In this document: one piece after another, positions 22,678 through 33,879 of the stretch | How the letters are laid out: each line of letters starts with the position of its first letter | How positions within the stretch are numbered: the first letter of the stretch is position 1 | The notes under the pieces: generated by a model | What the model was told of the DNA's origin: nothing | The model's input: only the letters and a program-made list of their open reading frames with translations | The model's database searches: none | Assembly: GCA_963691655.1 (NCBI GenBank) | Contig: OY829328.1 | Coordinates: forward strand, 7,034,204-7,098,203 | Direction of reading: 5' to 3' | Length of the DNA: 64,000 nucleotides | Source: Toxonevra muliebris | Taxonomy: Eukaryota > Arthropoda > Insecta > Diptera > Pallopteridae | Program-made: the position numbers and the translations under genes

Positions 22678-24240
22678 ATATACACACATCTTTGTATGTA
22701 GATTATAAAATGATATGATAGCATTAACGATCTTGTTGAAAAAATAAGAATCGTGTATATACTTTGTCATTTTTGAGGGTTATTATGTTTTGTGGGAAGT
22801 ATTCATTAGTGCGTAACTACTCTGTTTTTGAATTTATCAGTTTCAATTTGGTCTTAAGATTATCTGTAAATTGTAGAAAGATTGATGATAATCTAGTTTT
22901 AGATGGAACCGATAGAGATTTATTCTTACAATCATCACAAATGAGATGTATTCATACGCAGTAATCCACGATTAAATGGGCCGACGAAAAAACACAATTT
23001 TTTACTCAATTAACCGGGGAACCCAATTAACCGGATTTTCACTAAATTCCTAAAAATCTTTAGAATTGCAATCGCACCTGCCTCATTCATCTTGCTGAAT
23101 CATATGGGAATTTTTAGAAATTGCTAAAATATTTTCTTCTCTTTAAATAAATCGATTTAAAGCATTCGCACTTTTTATACAACTCTGATTTGCTTACACT
23201 ATTCTTGTATTACGCGTTAATTTTTAATTTTTTTATTGTTAAACTTAAAAATTAAACTTATTAATCTACATAAGTGTAGCTAGCGAAATACATAAGGAAT
23301 TTTAAAAATATTGATTTTTGTGTAAATAGGAAGCATTAAGAGTAAATATTCACTTACAACAAAAAAAAAAAAAAAAAAAAAAATGCGTACTTATTTGTTA
23401 ATAAAAAAATTTAAAAATCTAATTTTCAAAAATTTCATTGGAATGCTATTTTATTTTAAGTGTTGTTAAAATTTCAAGTGAAAAGAATGAAAATTGCTAA
23501 AGTTATGCTGTGTGCTGTTCGAAAAATCGTGTTTTGAGAAAAACGCGTTTGATAGTCATCTGCTAGCGTTCCAAAAGCGCTTGAGAAAAAGCTCAAAATT
23601 TTAAAGAAACAAGTTCTGTATAGCTTTAAAATTTTCCCCTTTTCCCCTTATTCAAGACAGTTCAAACGTTATTTTAAGGGGCATTCTGGTTTAAAATTTA
23701 AAGAACATCGATTTTTGGGCTCTTCATAGTTTCAAGAATACTCTCCTAAAATATTAACGAAGTATAACGAAAGCTATACATATAATTGTGCCTAGATGTA
23801 CTAAAAAAGGGACTTAACGTCCACAAAGGAGTTTTCGAGAAAACAGCTGTTAAAGTAAGCACATATTTGGCTTCAAAACCATCATTATTCGCTTGAAACT
23901 CATTACTCAGGGGTTCCTTGGAGACGCAGATTAGGAATATAACATCGGATTTTCAACAAAACTCAAAATGGCGGATCCAATATCGCCGCCGCTGGTTACA
24001 AATCAAGCATTAAATTCGCAATCAGTGACCCCAAAAATCTCTTAGTAACGATATGTAAATAAAATACATAATAAAATATGAAATAATAATTTTTGAAGCA
24101 TGAGTACACGAACAGAAAGGTTATACTACAATACTAATCAAGATTCCCGATATCCATTTTAGACAATTTGCTAGAATTTATTTGAATAGATTGTATTTTA
24201 GAAGTTCGACATTACATATAAAATTATTGTATTTTACCTC
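22678..24240. other. Unassigned non-coding DNA
   Basis: No gene recognised. It includes AATTAACCGGGGAACCCAATT near 23010, a 23-base A run at 23361-23383, and an inverted variant of the TCGCTGA motif (CGCAATCAGTGACCCCAAAA) near 24018. Confidence 0.4.
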
Positions 24241-25260
24241 AAAGATTATAACCACTGGATAAGGTTAGAAGAACGGCAGCCATATTGATTACTGGGGCGC
24301 TCCGTACTACCTCAAGAAAGCTCTCTTCGCAATTCTTCATTACTTGCCAACTTCACTTCGGGTTATACAACAAGCTAAGTGCTCTGCTGCCAGATTCAGT
24401 TCCTTAACTCGCTGGACCAGGTCGAACCTGAGCCATGCCAAAATTCTAATCCACGAACCGTCAGTACTAACTAACGTAAACTATATTTGCTCTACCACTA
24501 ATTTAAACAACACGTTCTTCACCCACATAATACCCAGTAGAGAGGAAGAGGTTAATGACGAGGTTGTCACAGGCAATTCAATTGACATCTATACAGATGG
24601 GTCCAAATTGGAGGAAAGAGTCGGCTGAGCTATCTTCTTCTTTAGTAAGTTAGATCACAGACTCTCTTTCCGACCTTTTGACCATTGCAGCGTCTTTCAG
24701 ATGGAAGTAATGGCTATCTATCAAGCGTCCAAGTGGCTTATTTGCAACAATTCATTCGTACGAATATCCGCATCTGCACAGGCAGCCAAGCAGCATTCAA
24801 TTCTCTCGCCGGTGTTTTCAATACATCAAACCTTGTTCTTGACTGCCGATCTTCACTCAACCTTTCGAGTCACTCGCAGGTCCACCTATATCTATACCTA
24901 TATATTGTGGGGAGCATACTTGTGGTATTACTAGGCTATTATGGACCATTATAGATAACTAGAAAGCTACTCAACCTTAGCAAAAACTCCATCAGCATAA
25001 TGACTTTGGTGCTCACGGGACACTTCATAATGGGGAGACATGCTGCAAGACCTCCATTTCATGTGTGAATGCCCATCCTTGGCCAGGAAGAGACTAAAAC
25101 TCGACACTAAAACTCATCTTCACTAGTCTGTCTGAGCTATCATCCATAAATATTAACGACATAGCCAGATTCATTATGGAATCCTCATGGTTCTCCACTC
25201 CATAAATGGGGGAGTCGCGCCCTACTGTGGTATCACAATAAGCCAAATTATGTGTTTAAA
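24240..25260 (+). pseudogene. LINE remnant: end of RT, RNase H, zinc knuckle (I/LOA/R1-like)
   Basis: The start reads RRTAAILITGALRTTSRK, matching the ITGAIRTTPSAAL block of the LINE at 6702-9056. RNase H landmarks follow: IDIYTDGSKLEERVG (about 24581-24625), QMEVMAIYQASKWL and, in another frame, GSQAAFNSLAGVFNTSNLVL. The knuckle region survives as a shifted CECPSL-like piece at about 25064. The 3' UTR contains GGTATCACAATAAGCC (25229), akin to other LINE tails here. Multiple stops and frameshifts show a much older insertion than 6702-9056. Confidence 0.8.
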
Positions 25261-26999
25261 TGTGCTTTCAAGTAGAAGGCTGCCATTCCAACTTAACCTA
25301 AGTAAACTTACATCTTATCCAACCCAGTAAGGGAAAGTAGGAGGCTTGTAATTCCCTAACAGTTAATAGAATTAGCTTTGCAATTCTATTTAGTAAGTAT
25401 AAAATTTTATATTATTTATTGTAGTTTATTTATTTGATTCCATACTGGGCATACAAGTGCATATACAAGCAATATACATATTTGCATATTCATGTGTACA
25501 TAATAAAGGAGCACACTTGCCCAGCAGCTCCCATTATGAACACACCTAATCACCCAACGTCAAAGGCCAATGAACGCTAACCAAAATGTTAAAATAATAC
25601 ACTCAATATTCACAAAAAATTTAAAAGAAAAAAGAATAACAAAACAATCCAAAGAAACTACTTAATAGATATAATTTTTGTTTAGCTTTTTTTCTGCACA
25701 TATGCAAGTGAGAGCAGGTAAACTTTACATAAATCCTTCACTTTTTTAAGCTATGATTCGAACCGAAAAAAAATTATACTAAAACAAAAAAGAAACAAAA
25801 TCAAAATAAGTATAAAAGAAATACAAAAAAAAAAAAAAACATTTCAACAAAAGATAATGGTAGGTAAATTTGTTATTCGTGATGCAATCATTTTGTAGCA
25901 GGCGCAGGCTGCATTTGTGTGTAATTGTAAGTTTAGATTGTCTAGATGTGTGTGTGTGTGTGTATGTGTACACACGTTGGGCGCCATAATAGCTTATAAG
26001 CGTTTGCCCAACATCATAAAGATTTTTTCCTACTACTGCTCTTCAATTCTCTATATTTTATACAATAACTGAGGTCAATTTTGTTTTTGTGTTTCTTTTG
26101 TTTATTGTGTGAGCAATCGAGCTTGAGTTGGGTTGAGTCCATTTGCTATATTGGACTGGAGCAAAATCAGCAGACACAGCCAGAGCCCGAGCCAAAGAAA
26201 GAAGTCCACTTCGAAGAGTTCCTATTTGAAATTATGTAGACACACGTAGTGTTTACATTTTGTAGGTATAACATATACAAACATACTCACTCAGTTTGCG
26301 TACGTTTTTATTGAACAAAAAATTTTTTTTTTTTTTTGGGTTTCATGCCCTCCGTTTGCACATACAGACATGTAATATTTCCTTATCTGTAGCATGTGCA
26401 AGTGTTTTGTTGTTGTTATTGTAGTAAATGGTTACGCGTGACCAATTGAATCTCATCATCATGTGCAGTCAATGCAATCGTAAAACGGCAGTGCCATTGT
26501 ATTTTTTTATTTATTTTTTTTTTTTTAATTTTTACTGTTTGCCGCCCGCCTCTGAGTTCATGTAACAACAATTGTTAGCGTATTAAATTGTATTGAAGAT
26601 TATAATTGAGATAAATTGAGATCAATAATTTAAAAAGTTATTTTGGTTTTATTTTTATTTTGTTATATGGTAAAATTAAATCAATAGTGCTCAGAGTTTT
26701 TTAGTAAAATCTAATCGCAGTGCATTGAACTTCTGTCGCTAAAACAATTTCGATTTGAATCTCACTAGTAAGCTTAAAGCTTTTTACTTTCAAACATGAC
26801 ATTCTCAGTAGTAAGCTTAAAGCTTTTACTCGCGAGCATTGCAATTTGTAACAAAGAAGATCCATTTTCTTTAAGAATATTGATATTTGAAGCAGGGCAG
26901 GAAACTGGCTTTGAACGGACTAAATTTTAAACCAAACCACCGGTAATTTGAGTAACTCGTAGCGAGCTATGAACCACCAAAATACAAAGGATGATGAAA
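25261..26999. other. Non-coding DNA with simple repeats
   Basis: No gene. A TG/CA repeat of about 10 units lies at 25946-25972, an A15 tract at 25826-25840, and T-rich tracts at 26321-26337 and 26505-26526. TTGTTGTTATTGTAG and similar words (26409-26424) are common in fly introns and spacers. Two near copies of AGTAAGCTTAAAGCTTTT lie at 26768 and 26811. Confidence 0.45.
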
Positions 27000-27190
27000 A
27001 AATGCTTGTCAAAATAGGGAAAATAATGTTTGTTGGAAATGGGGAACTGTTTGTCAAAATCGGGGAAATGTTTGTCAAAAATAGGAAAATGATTGTCAAA
27101 AATCCGGAAATGCTTGTCAAAAATAGGAAAATGATTGTCAAAAATCCGGAAATGCTTGTCAAAAATAGGAAAATGATTGTCAAAGAGTAG
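27000..27190. repeat. 21-bp minisatellite, about nine units
   Basis: The unit is GRAAATGMTTGTCAAAAATMS (21 bp). The last units alternate two variants, giving a 42-bp higher-order repeat (ATGATTGTCAAAAATCCGG then ATGCTTGTCAAAAATAGGA). Because 21 is a multiple of three, both strands stay open, which produces repetitive 73- and 87-codon frames that I do not consider genes. Confidence 0.88.
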
Positions 27191-27598
27191 GGAAATTAAA
27201 TATAAATGATTCGAAAGTACGAAGAAACCGTTTTTGAACCAAACCAGTGGTACAGAAAGACCATGTAGCGCAGAACCGAACCTTACTGCAAAATATATTA
27301 TCTAATTTCAAGTTTTTTAGAACGTGGGATGCCGTGAATACATAGTGCCCGAAATTTCGGGGCGTAAAAGTTGCACATCAAAAGCTGCCTTGAGGCAAAT
27401 CAACAGTGGGTACAATCAGACACCACCAGAACTTACAAATTTGAATTAATAAGTAGCGAATAGTGTTTGTTCATTTTAGTTTTATGATCACATGCTATCT
27501 GGGGTTAAAAATTTCTCGTCGAGTACTGCCTTGAGGTGAGACGTATTTACTTATGAAATATTACGGTTTTTTCCTTTGTCTGGATTAATATCCTAAAG

Positions 27599-28032
27599 CA
27601 GCGGTTCTTAAATATTTTCGTCCTACGTTCCATTTCGAATTCGTGCCTCGCCTCTTTCACTTTGATTTTCACACAACATATTTTTGTGCTGGTTTACTAT
27701 TTACAGCAAAACTGATCACATAAAGGGACATTTTTGGGATACGAAAAATAGCCAAAAATGGCGTCAAATTAAAAAGTAACAGCATAGTTAAATTTCTGCA
27801 CATCCAGATGAACAAAAGTGGAAACAAATTTTTAAAATCGGATAATATCTTCAGGTTCTAAAAGGGTTTTGAAATTTTGCCCATAAATTAAGATATTTTA
27901 AAAGTTGTTGTTTTTTTTTCAGCATGAGGTTTAATGTATGCAAATAGTTGTTTATTGAAATGTCTCCCCGCCTCCCTTCAAATGGTGCTACGCTACCCCA
28001 GAGGGGTGCGCCCCTCCGCTTGAGGACTACTG
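27599..28032. mobile_element. hAT-type MITE, CAGCGGTTCTTAA ends, 434 bp
   Basis: The left end CAGCGGTTCTTAAA and right end TTGAGGACTACTG are imperfect inverted repeats of the CAGYGGTTCTCAA type common among hAT elements. The flanking 8-mers TCCTAAAG (27591-27598) and TCCAAAAG (28033-28040) match at 7 of 8. The right subterminal region contains the GC-rich hairpin GAGGGGTGCGCCCCTC. There is no transposase frame. Confidence 0.85.
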
Positions 28033-28040
28033 TCCAAAAG

Positions 28041-28570
28041 TGTTTATTGAGTCGGCTATTCCATTTAAAGGCACTTGAATTTTAAGCAGCTTAGGCCTTG
28101 TGGTACGTTGTGCTCTCTGAGAAAATCCAATCTAAGTGTTTATTCTTATATTGGTTAATATATGAAAGAAATCGTTTGCGGTTGTTTTAGATTTAGAGTT
28201 GAGGGTGGGCTAGACTAAACCAAAGCAATCAGTTTTAAGAACCAACCCGGAATAGAGCCAGTATAAGAGAGTAGAGAGATAAGAAAGAATTGTGAGGGGG
28301 GTGTAAGAAGAAGAAGGAAAGCCTAAGGTCTCTCAACCCCGAACTTCTTAGCTTCGTTGACGAACTGTAGAAGCTCAGGAAGAGGAAGAGCATGGATATT
28401 ATTCATACTCAAGACATCTCTACCTAAAAGCTTTAAGCTGATTCACGCGAATGCCATGGTTGCTTACTACCAATGTGTTTTTTCTTTCTTAGCACTTAGA
28501 GTTTCCATCATACAAAGCTCATAACTACACAATATTTAGAACTTTATACGAGATGAATAATTGATTGTTT
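28041..28570. other. Unassigned non-coding DNA
   Basis: No gene recognised. A purine-rich stretch at 28255-28320 (GAGAGTAGAGAGATAAGAAA and following) and a CTTCTTAGCTTCGTTGACGA-type stretch at about 28343 are unassigned. Confidence 0.35.
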
Positions 28571-28826
28571 ACATATCGCTCATTTACTAAAAGACTGTCA
28601 TAAGTAAAAAAACACGATTTTTGAGTTAATGATGCAGAATTATTCATTATGTTACGCTTCATATTTTGTAAAAATTTCATATTAATATCTTGTATACTCT
28701 GCGCGTGAGAACTATAGGATTTCTTCCTTTTTCTGCATAGTGGGAGTCAATTGAAAACTTTAAACGCGTTTTCTGCAAAATCGCGTTTTTTTAATTTATG
28801 ACAGTCTTTTAGTAAATGAGCGATAT
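28571..28826. mobile_element. MITE with ~50-bp terminal inverted repeats, copy 2
   Basis: This is the same family and orientation as 14-270, with about 90% identity throughout by eye. Shared blocks include ATGATGCAGAATTATTCATTA, TTTCATATTAATATCTTGTA and TGGGAGTCAATTGAAAACTT. The right inverted repeat ends at GAGCGATAT (28818-28826). Confidence 0.85.
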
Positions 28827-29034
28827 CAACCAAATATGAAATTATGACTGCTGAAACCTTATAACCGAAAAATAGATGGCAAATCAGATAATGAGAAGTA
28901 AATGTAGTTGGATAGAACATACATACTCTAAGAAAGCCAGCCAAAAGTATCACGAGAATTGAACTTCATTGAAACCCATAATAACTCAAAATAGTTTTTG
29001 GTCCATACACATTGAAAGAGGAAACTGCTCTAAT

Positions 29035-29165
29035 CACTAACGGATCCAGAGATTTCCAAAGGCGCGGGCTTTAATTTTTTTTTTCTTTAATTCATTACCC
29101 AAGATAAAAATGTATGATGTAATACGGTAAGGGTATGGTTTTAATCCCCCTTGAGTCCGCTAGTG
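29035..29165. mobile_element. Short hAT-like MITE, CACTAACGGATCC ends, 131 bp
   Basis: The left end CACTAACGGATCCAGAG and right end TTGAGTCCGCTAGTG are imperfect inverted repeats. The 8-mers GCTCTAAT (29027-29034) and GCTCTGAT (29166-29173) match at 7 of 8. Related ends occur at 30278/31620, and a one-sided match occurs near 48612 (CCACTAGAGAATCTAGAG). Confidence 0.75.
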
Positions 29166-29173
29166 GCTCTGAT

Positions 29174-30277
29174 CAATTACTTCAAGGACACAGATGGACT
29201 GCTACGCCATCAGTTTTTAGTGGATTAAAAATCACGGTGTTGTGCTATTGCGAACTTCTGCGTTAGTTTATTAGTTTAAAGTCCTGTATCATTGAAGCCC
29301 GAGGTAAAAATGTTCGTTAAACTCATATCTTGGGGGGATTTCAGTACAAAAATGTCTCCTACAAATTATATTTTTAGCAGACCATAAAAATTAAACATGC
29401 TTTGAAAAACGTTTGCTAAAAACCCCTGAAAATAATGTTCCAGATAGGGGATGGAGGGTTAGTTTAAAAACAAAAAATGTTTAATTTTTCATAATGAAAA
29501 AATTGTAGGGTCTTAAAATAATATATGTATAAATCAGCTTACTGTTAAAGTGACTCTCGATGTAATAAAAACAATGACCTAGGCATAGTCAAAAATAATC
29601 GATTCATCGCCGCGGAAATCAAATAATTCTAATTTGTTTTTGTTTTGAAATCACAAAACTCCCATGGCGATTTATGATGAATAGCATATCTAACAGTTTG
29701 ACCTCAATGAAGGCTCAAAATTTACAGAGGGAGCCTGTCCCTTACCCCTTAACTCATTATGACTGAACCAGTGATGATTGCCTGTTTATGATTATCAGCA
29801 TAGATAGCTTGATTTTCTATGGTAGTTTAAGTTACATACATTCGAATTGAAATTCACAAGAAAACTTCTTTTTAGACTCAAATTCTGTGCACATACATAT
29901 GTATTTGTATTTGTACTTATTAAACGTAATTCTCTTTAATCAAGCTTCAATCTTATCACGCAAATATCGTGTACATTTTCAAAACTAACAGTTTACTTAA
30001 GTTTTCGCACGTTTTACACTTAATGTAATATTAAAATTCAACAAACAAGAAAAGCAAAAAAAAACTACATACAATATTTTTCTAACATTTCTATATCAAA
30101 AACAAACCACAAAAAAGAAAAGGAGTTCTTTGCATGGAACCCTTTCATTATGTCCGGAATTTATTATGTACGTGCATCTAAAAGCAACAACATACAAGTA
30201 TTTAATAATGATGAATTGCGGGATTATCAAAAAGCTTTGTCTAAACAAAACATAATACCTAGATAGTTACATATAGG
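29174..30277. other. Unassigned non-coding DNA
   Basis: No gene or element recognised; generally AT-rich. Confidence 0.35.
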
Positions 30278-31620
30278 CACTAGCGGATACTAGGGAGAGA
30301 GGGGGACGGGGGGGGGGGGGGAGGAATTGCGTAGAAGAGCGCACCAAAGCGCACTAAGACCTAGCTGAATGCCATATAACCATTTCCCCGGCAGATTTGC
30401 GGTTCACACTATATCGATTTTTCGATCGAGAAGTAAACTGCAGAAGCGAGCGAATTGTGAAATGCACACTTTACAAAATGAGGGCCCGCTCATTTTATTG
30501 GAGTATTCGCGATCCTTCAAGAAATTTAATTTTAGCATCAGCAGAAACCCGTTTTGCTGCTAAAAAAAAAAACTTATTGAAGTAGTAAATGGAAAGGATT
30601 CAGTAGCTGGCACAGAGCTTATGTAAAATCCGCCCGAAAATACCCTAACCGAATTATCATAGAAAAGTTTTAATTTAAAAACAATTTAATAAAAACAAAA
30701 TTTCAAATATAATTTGGTTGCCGGCTTAAGCCATAGCTATAACGCATGTTAAAAACTAAATAAATAAACACTACTTATATTTAAAAATAACTTCTGATAT
30801 CATTATCAAAAAGTTATTCGTTCTTTTAACTTCGCAGTTGATGCTTAGTTTAAAAAAGTTAAAAAAAGAAAAATTTTTTTATAATTCAACTTTACCCGAT
30901 TCTTGAAATTTTAGGTATGTGATTTGCGTCAGCGAAAAAACCCCAAAGTGATAATTCACGGGCGCCCACCGCATTTTAAAACGGATCGATAACAGAAACT
31001 TAAGCACAATATAATCTGAGGCTTAAAAATATATTTTAAACTAAATGCAAACTAAGCTTAAGATGATAAAGTACATATGGAAGGAAATAGGTTTTGTATA
31101 AGTTTGAAAACTGATTACTAGAGGGCGCCCTTCATATACATAAGTGAAACACTAAATCTACGTACAATAATAAAGGGAAAGCTTCGAGCTTTGTAGAAAA
31201 TAATAACTCAAAAAATAAAAATATTTAATTTAACCTTAAACCTCACAGTTTAAAATGCAATAAATTTTCTCAATTGGGAAAAACTTGTAGAAATTTAAAT
31301 TCCAAAAATATTAAGTCGCTAAATTCCATTCTCTGTTTTATTATATGTAAATAGCTGAAAAATATTTAAAAACTATGCAGGTATACAAAAATAGAAAGCA
31401 TTACAACTTGTTTTGAGATTACCAGACTCAAATATTAGGTTTCGGGTTAAAGGTCAATGGGGAATGATTGATATTCATGAAACTAAATGCACACATAAGT
31501 TCACTAGCGTATCAAATTCATCATCACATTCTGTTCGTTGCTGATAAATCAACTAAAAATTTTTTTTTTAAGGGATGAAGAAATTAAGCCCCTCTTACGG
31601 ATTCTCTGGACTCGCTAGTG
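30278..31620. mobile_element. CACTAGCG-ended element, 1.34 kb, probably related to the 29035 MITE
   Basis: The left end CACTAGCGGATACTAGGGAG and the inverted right end CACTAGCGAGTCCAGAGAAT share the CACTAGCG terminus and purine-rich subterminal sequence of the MITE at 29035. I see no clean 8-bp duplication (CATATAGG versus CACCTAAA), so the pairing of these ends is less secure. The interior includes a G13 run (30308-30321), two short frames at 30369-30585 without recognisable domains, and AT-rich filler. Confidence 0.5.
30300..30323. repeat. Poly-G tract
   Basis: A run of about six G, then AC, then about thirteen G is exceptional in this AT-rich window and could form a G-quadruplex. It is also the sort of homopolymer whose assembled length is unreliable. 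Confidence 0.7.
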
Positions 31621-32350
31621 CACCTAAACATACAAACATTTAATGTAGAACATTCTCTGAACTGATATCTGTGCTTTTATTATTACCACTAAGTCTATGT
31701 CTGTCTAGCCTAAGTACATGTGTATGTGTGTATGTAAGATAATTTTTAGAACAAAAATAAAGAATAAAGATGAAAAAATAAAAACAAAAAATAACGCATC
31801 GACAACATGAAATTGTTGTTGATGATGATTTATTTAAATTGCATGTTGCATTACTGCTGGTAGATGAGAAGAAGAAGAAGAAGAAGAAGAAAAAGCAGGA
31901 ACAACAGCAACAAAGGTAAAAAAAAGAAGAAAATTACGGCATACTATCCCAAAACTTACAAAACTAACCGAGCACAATGATGAGCATACAGCAAAAGTAA
32001 CAGCAATAGACAGCAGAGGCAATTGGCAACAGCAACAGCATAAGAAAACTCTGATCTTGATGTACTGATCTTAACCGTGCTTTTGAACCTGGCATACATA
32101 CATATGTTTGTATATACATGCATATAACTATCTCTTGACTTGTTGCCAATTTTATAAGAACCACAACAACAACAATATTAATAACAATAATAATGATAAT
32201 ATTAATAAAATTATGTTGTGCGCATGCGTTGGCTTCATTTTATTGCATGATGAATTTTTCTATTTTCCGAACATGCAGTCATATTTATTATAAATTTTGC
32301 CGGTATTGTTATGATTAGCTCGTTTGTAGAGTTGCCATAATTTAAAAACA
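31621..32350. other. Non-coding DNA with simple repeats
   Basis: There is a GAA repeat of about eight units at 31867-31890, followed by CAACAGCAACA-type repeats to about 32040 and AACAATAATAAT repeats at about 32163-32210. Frames here translate as homopolymer-like peptides and are not genes. Confidence 0.6.
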
Positions 32351-32351
32351 T

Positions 32352-33520
32352 ATTTTTTTTTTTGTGCGTTGGAAGGTGGAAACCTTACATTAGGTACCGC
32401 AGAACTCCTGTTCTTGTCCGGTTATGTCGGATTCTTACCGACTATCTCATCTCGTTTACTCCACCCTGCGGGACTACCGTTAAGTATTACTTCGCGGGGG
32501 GAAACGGCTTTAAGCTGTATTTCTTTCATTTGTGTCTCATCTGCTCGCTTCTTCTAAGTTCTACCATGACCAATGTGGCCATTTTGTTTACAGCATTCCA
32601 TGTTTCCTGGGACTTGAGCATATAGCTTACTAGATTATCTGGTGTAATTGTGTCTCCAACAGCACTGTTCAGCGCTATTCTCAAATTCGTGAAACGACTT
32701 CATTCAGAAAACACATGTTCTGCATCTTCTATGCAGTCTGGTCCGCAGTGATCGCATGCAGGGTTATTTTCATGGATGAACCTATGCAGATACCCCTTGA
32801 AACAATCGTGTCCGCTGAGCATCTGTGTCAGGTAAAAGTTCACCACGCCATGTGTTCTGTTCAGCCAGTTTGTCAGATTTGGAATAAGTCAGCGACCTTG
32901 CCATTCAACGATTGTAATTAGTTTTGTATTTGCGCGTTGATTACCAGTTGTTGTAGACTCCGAAGCAATTGCGTTTCTTATTTTAGGCTCTCTTGCTATT
33001 AAATCTAGTGGGTACAATACAGCTATAACTAGTGCAGCTTCTTCTGAGACAGTGCGAAACGCGCAGCACACCCTAAGCGCACATATTCGGTATGTCGACT
33101 TTATTCCTCGAACATATGTCTTCACTTTAAATGCATAAATCCATGTTGGTGCTCCATAGAGAATTATTGATTTGACTACACCTGCCAATAGCTGTCTTCG
33201 ACGTTGTTTGGGTCCTCTGGAATTCGGCATGATTCTTGAGAGTGCTGCTGTTGATTGCGCTGCTTTTGATGCACATACTCGAGATGTGCCTTAAAGCTTC
33301 TATTGTCGATCATGATGTCTAAATATTTTATCGCGGGTTTTGATGTGATTGTGCACTATAACGCTGACTACTTCTATTTTCTTCCGGCTGCTTATCAAGA
33401 CAGCCTCTGTCTTGTGTTCTGGAAGGCAAAGACCCAACGTGTTCAGCCAGTTTTGTATTTTCAATACTTCAATACAATTTAAATACATATAGGCTATGCT
33501 ATCCGTAAAGACGAAAGCAG
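32352..33520 (-). pseudogene. R1-type LINE remnant: RT thumb, CCHC knuckle, 3' UTR and poly(A)
   Basis: On the minus strand, 33488-33300 reads IQNWLNTLGLCLPEHKTEAV and LISSRKKIEVVSV, the post-YADD block of R1/Jockey-superfamily reverse transcriptases. The 33230-32889 frame has RRRQLLAGVVKSIILYGAPT and ICALRVCCAFRTVSEEAALV, strongly R1-like. Further on, CDHCGPDCIEDAEHVFSE (about 32757-32704) is the C-terminal C-x2-C…H zinc knuckle, and NLRIALNSAVGDTITPDNLV follows. The element closes with a T11 run on the plus strand (32350-32362), that is, a poly(A) tail. It is 5'-truncated, with frameshifts and an in-frame stop after HVFSE. No target duplication is visible. Confidence 0.88.
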
Positions 33521-33595
33521 TACCGCGCTATATAGTGGAATCCCCATTTGCTTGTAAAAATAGCAAGGCATTCAATTCAATTCGTTCTTGTGGCC

Positions 33596-33655
33596 TTGTG
33601 GCAAAGCGCTATACTCTCATCTGGAGAGTTCCGGGTTCGATTCCCGGTTAAAGTA
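33596..33655 (+). repeat. tRNA-like sequence (A and B boxes); tRNA pseudogene or SINE head
   Basis: GGGTTCGATTCC is a perfect pol III B box within a 5-bp stem (CCGGG/CCCGG) and 7-base loop that look exactly like a T arm. TGGCAAAGCGC, 33 bases upstream, resembles an A box, and ACTCTCATCTGGAGAGT could form an anticodon-like hairpin. The acceptor stem does not pair and the variable loop is too short, so I do not call a functional tRNA. It lies between two retroelement relics, which favours a degenerate tRNA-derived SINE. Confidence 0.4.
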
Positions 33656-33879
33656 TGGCTTCTTATTTATTTTTTCCCCTTTTTTATTTTATAATGAACA
33701 CAATGCTTTGCATTTGTAGGTTCATCCACCGTAACTCGGTTGACTCTAAAAGAAAAAATAAACGAAATTCAAATAAACTAATTTTGACACAGCAATTTTT
33801 GTTTGTTACTTGCATATGCGACGATCATAATTTTTATGACAATTGACGCTTTTTGAATTGTGCTTCATTTTTAGCTATC

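Noticed and set aside
26920..27190. Repetitive 73- and 87-codon frames on opposite strands
   Set aside because: Both arise from a 21-bp minisatellite; simultaneous openness of both strands is a consequence of the unit length.
27000..27190. CRISPR-like array
   Set aside because: The units are directly abutting with no unique spacers and the context is eukaryotic.
30369..30585. Overlapping 62- and 64-codon frames
   Set aside because: Two frames are open over the same 200 bp, neither with a domain; the region lies inside a putative non-autonomous element.
32140..32220. Asn-rich frame (NNNNINNNNND) as a coding exon
   Set aside because: It comes from AAC/AAT simple repeats; no flanking coding sequence.
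33596..33655. Functional tRNA gene
   Set aside because: The B box and T arm are good, but the acceptor stem does not pair, the variable loop is too short and the anticodon loop lacks the usual U33. Kept only as a tRNA-like repeat.
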